DNA from: Bifidobacterium asteroides
GTDB lineage: Bacteria > Actinomycetota > Actinomycetes > Actinomycetales > Bifidobacteriaceae
Length of the DNA stretch: 64,000 nt
Reading direction: 5' to 3'
Assembly: GCF_030758775.1 (NCBI RefSeq)
Contig: NZ_CP132384.1
Coordinates: forward strand, 434,001-498,000
The first letter of the stretch is position 1. Every line of letters begins with the position of its first letter. Shown piece by piece: positions 63,115-64,000 of this stretch. The translations under genes and the position numbers were made by a program. The notes beneath the pieces were generated by a model that had not been told where the DNA came from, did not search any database, and saw only the letters and a list, made by a program, of their open reading frames with translations.

Positions 63115-63357
63115 GCTTGCCCCGGGGGGATGCTGCTCTCTGCCCGGCTGAGTAGTGCCAGGTGATGGATAGACGCGGATCGAACGCGCAGCGTGGGAGG
63201 CGGCAGGGTGGCCGGGCTTGCCCTGCCTTCTGGCTTATGCTACTGGGAAGCGCCTCTTTCCCCTTCTGTTGATTTGGGCAGGGACCGTGACTGACAGTGT
63301 GAGGGGGGAGGGGTGTCGCGAGGGTGATGAGTCCCCATCTGCAAGTAGCGTTGAAGT
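63115..63357 (+). other. 243-base gap before second dapA
   Basis: No gene seen. It ends with TCCCCATCTGCAAGTAGCGT, nearly identical to the sequence before the first dapA, which ends the non-homologous part of the island. Confidence 0.5.
63346..63351 (+). promoter_or_regulatory. -10 element, leaderless second dapA
   Basis: TAGCGT ends seven bases before ATG 63358, same as in the first copy. Confidence 0.45.
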
Positions 63358-64000
63358 ATGTCTGAGCTTCAAACCCATCTGTTGGACAAGGCCCCGTTTG
63401 GGCGGGTCGTGCCGGCCATGGTCACCCCTATGAACCATGACGGGTCCGTGGATTTTGAGGCCGCTGGCAAACTGGCCCGCAGACTTGTCGCTGATGGGGC
63501 GGATGGGTTGCTGGTCAACGGCACCACCGGCGAATCTCCGGCCACCCACATGGAAGAGAAAGTCGATTTGGTGCGAGCCGTAAAGGCTTCGGTGGACGTG
63601 CCGGTCATCTCGGGTGCGGGCTCCAATGACACGGCCCATACGGTTCGTATGGCCGAGATGACCCAGGAAGCCGGGGCGGATGCGCTCCTGGTGGTCATGC
63701 CTTACTATTCCAGACCCTCCCAGGATGGGGTGGTAGCGCATTTCAGGTCCGTCTGCCAGTCTGCGGATCGTCCCATTGTGCTCTACGATGTACCCGGCCG
63801 CACCGGGTTGCACGTGACTGTGGATACCTACCGTCGTCTTGCCGAATTGCCGCATGTCGAGGCGGTCAAGGATGCCACTGGTGATCTGGCCGCAGTTCCT
63901 ATCAAGCGCAAGGAGACGGGGCTGATCTGGTATTCCGGTGATGACGGGCTGTACCTGCCCTTCCTGGCCTTGGGTGCCGTCGGCATCATATCGGTCATGG
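63358..64000 (+). CDS. dapA: 4-hydroxy-tetrahydrodipicolinate synthase, copy 2 (partial)
   Basis: First 214 codons of a second dapA, cut by the window end. The same catalytic motifs are present: NGTTGESP, MPYYSRPSQDG and AVKDATGDLAA. It aligns without gaps to the first copy, with most differences conservative, so both are probably functional. The leader (CTGCAAGTAGCGT and seven-base spacing) is duplicated with the gene. The two copies flank the accessory island, so one may have arrived with it, or the island may have entered between tandem copies. Confidence 0.93.
   Translation, partial: MSELQTHLLDKAPFGRVVPAMVTPMNHDGSVDFEAAGKLARRLVADGADGLLVNGTTGESPATHMEEKVDLVRAVKASVDVPVISGAGSNDTAHTVRMAEMTQEAGADALLVVMPYYSRPSQDGVVAHFRSVCQSADRPIVLYDVPGRTGLHVTVDTYRRLAELPHVEAVKDATGDLAAVPIKRKETGLIWYSGDDGLYLPFLALGAVGIISVM

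Noticed and set aside
57549-63357. Toxin-immunity or toxin-antitoxin locus
   Set aside because: No toxin domain, secretion signal or small toxin-like pair was recognised; YbjN-like proteins alone are not enough.
57549-63357. Classic integrative element with att sites
   Set aside because: No integrase, no tRNA gene and no short exact direct repeats at both ends apart from dapA itself.

Overview
The window looks like a chromosomal segment of a Bifidobacterium or a very close relative. The evidence is high GC throughout the core genes, actinobacterial-type proteins, a galT-galK pair, rpoB-rpoC, and a kinase / FN3 protein / MoxR ATPase / DUF58 / transglutaminase-like cluster known from bifidobacteria (the 'PFNA' cluster). 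I cannot assign a species from sequence alone. No rRNA, tRNA, CRISPR array or intact insertion sequence was seen.

Layout. 1-11 kb: housekeeping genes on the + strand (alpha/beta hydrolase, NudC, L,D-transpeptidase, GcvH, App1-type phosphatase, oligopeptidase B, 3-isopropylmalate dehydrogenase, TM2-domain protein, lipoate ligase). 11-16.5 kb: Crp/Fnr regulator, bifunctional penicillin-binding protein, Old-Yellow-Enzyme-type oxidoreductase, polyprenol-phosphate glycosyltransferase. 16.6-20.2 kb: a DeoR regulator followed by galT-galK (Leloir galactose use). 20.2-24.4 kb: UPF0237/UPF0210 pair, TrmL (minus strand), MutY, a Lys-rich single-pass protein. 24.4-32.5 kb: rpoB-rpoC with a structured leader, an intergenic hairpin and tandem terminators. 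32.6-45.0 kb: the five-gene PFNA-type cluster on the minus strand; its transglutaminase-like member has lost all three catalytic residues. 45.1-53.7 kb: two overlapping genes for an AdnAB-type helicase-nuclease. 53.8-57.5 kb: GNAT acetyltransferase, MFS transporter, then dapB-dapA for lysine/diaminopimelate synthesis.

57.5-63.4 kb is accessory. It lies between two copies of dapA (the second runs off the end) and holds three paralogous polytopic membrane proteins, two DUF805-type membrane proteins, two YbjN-like soluble proteins, repeated non-coding leader elements and a fragment resembling a ParA Walker A region. One membrane-protein copy is frameshifted at a run of seven G where its paralogue has six, so it is either phase-variable or decaying. 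This is my best candidate for an undescribed system. Its function is unknown and I do not assign one.

Across the window many genes have a TAnnnT -10-like hexamer ending 7-9 bases before the start codon. This implies leaderless transcripts and was used to choose several starts.
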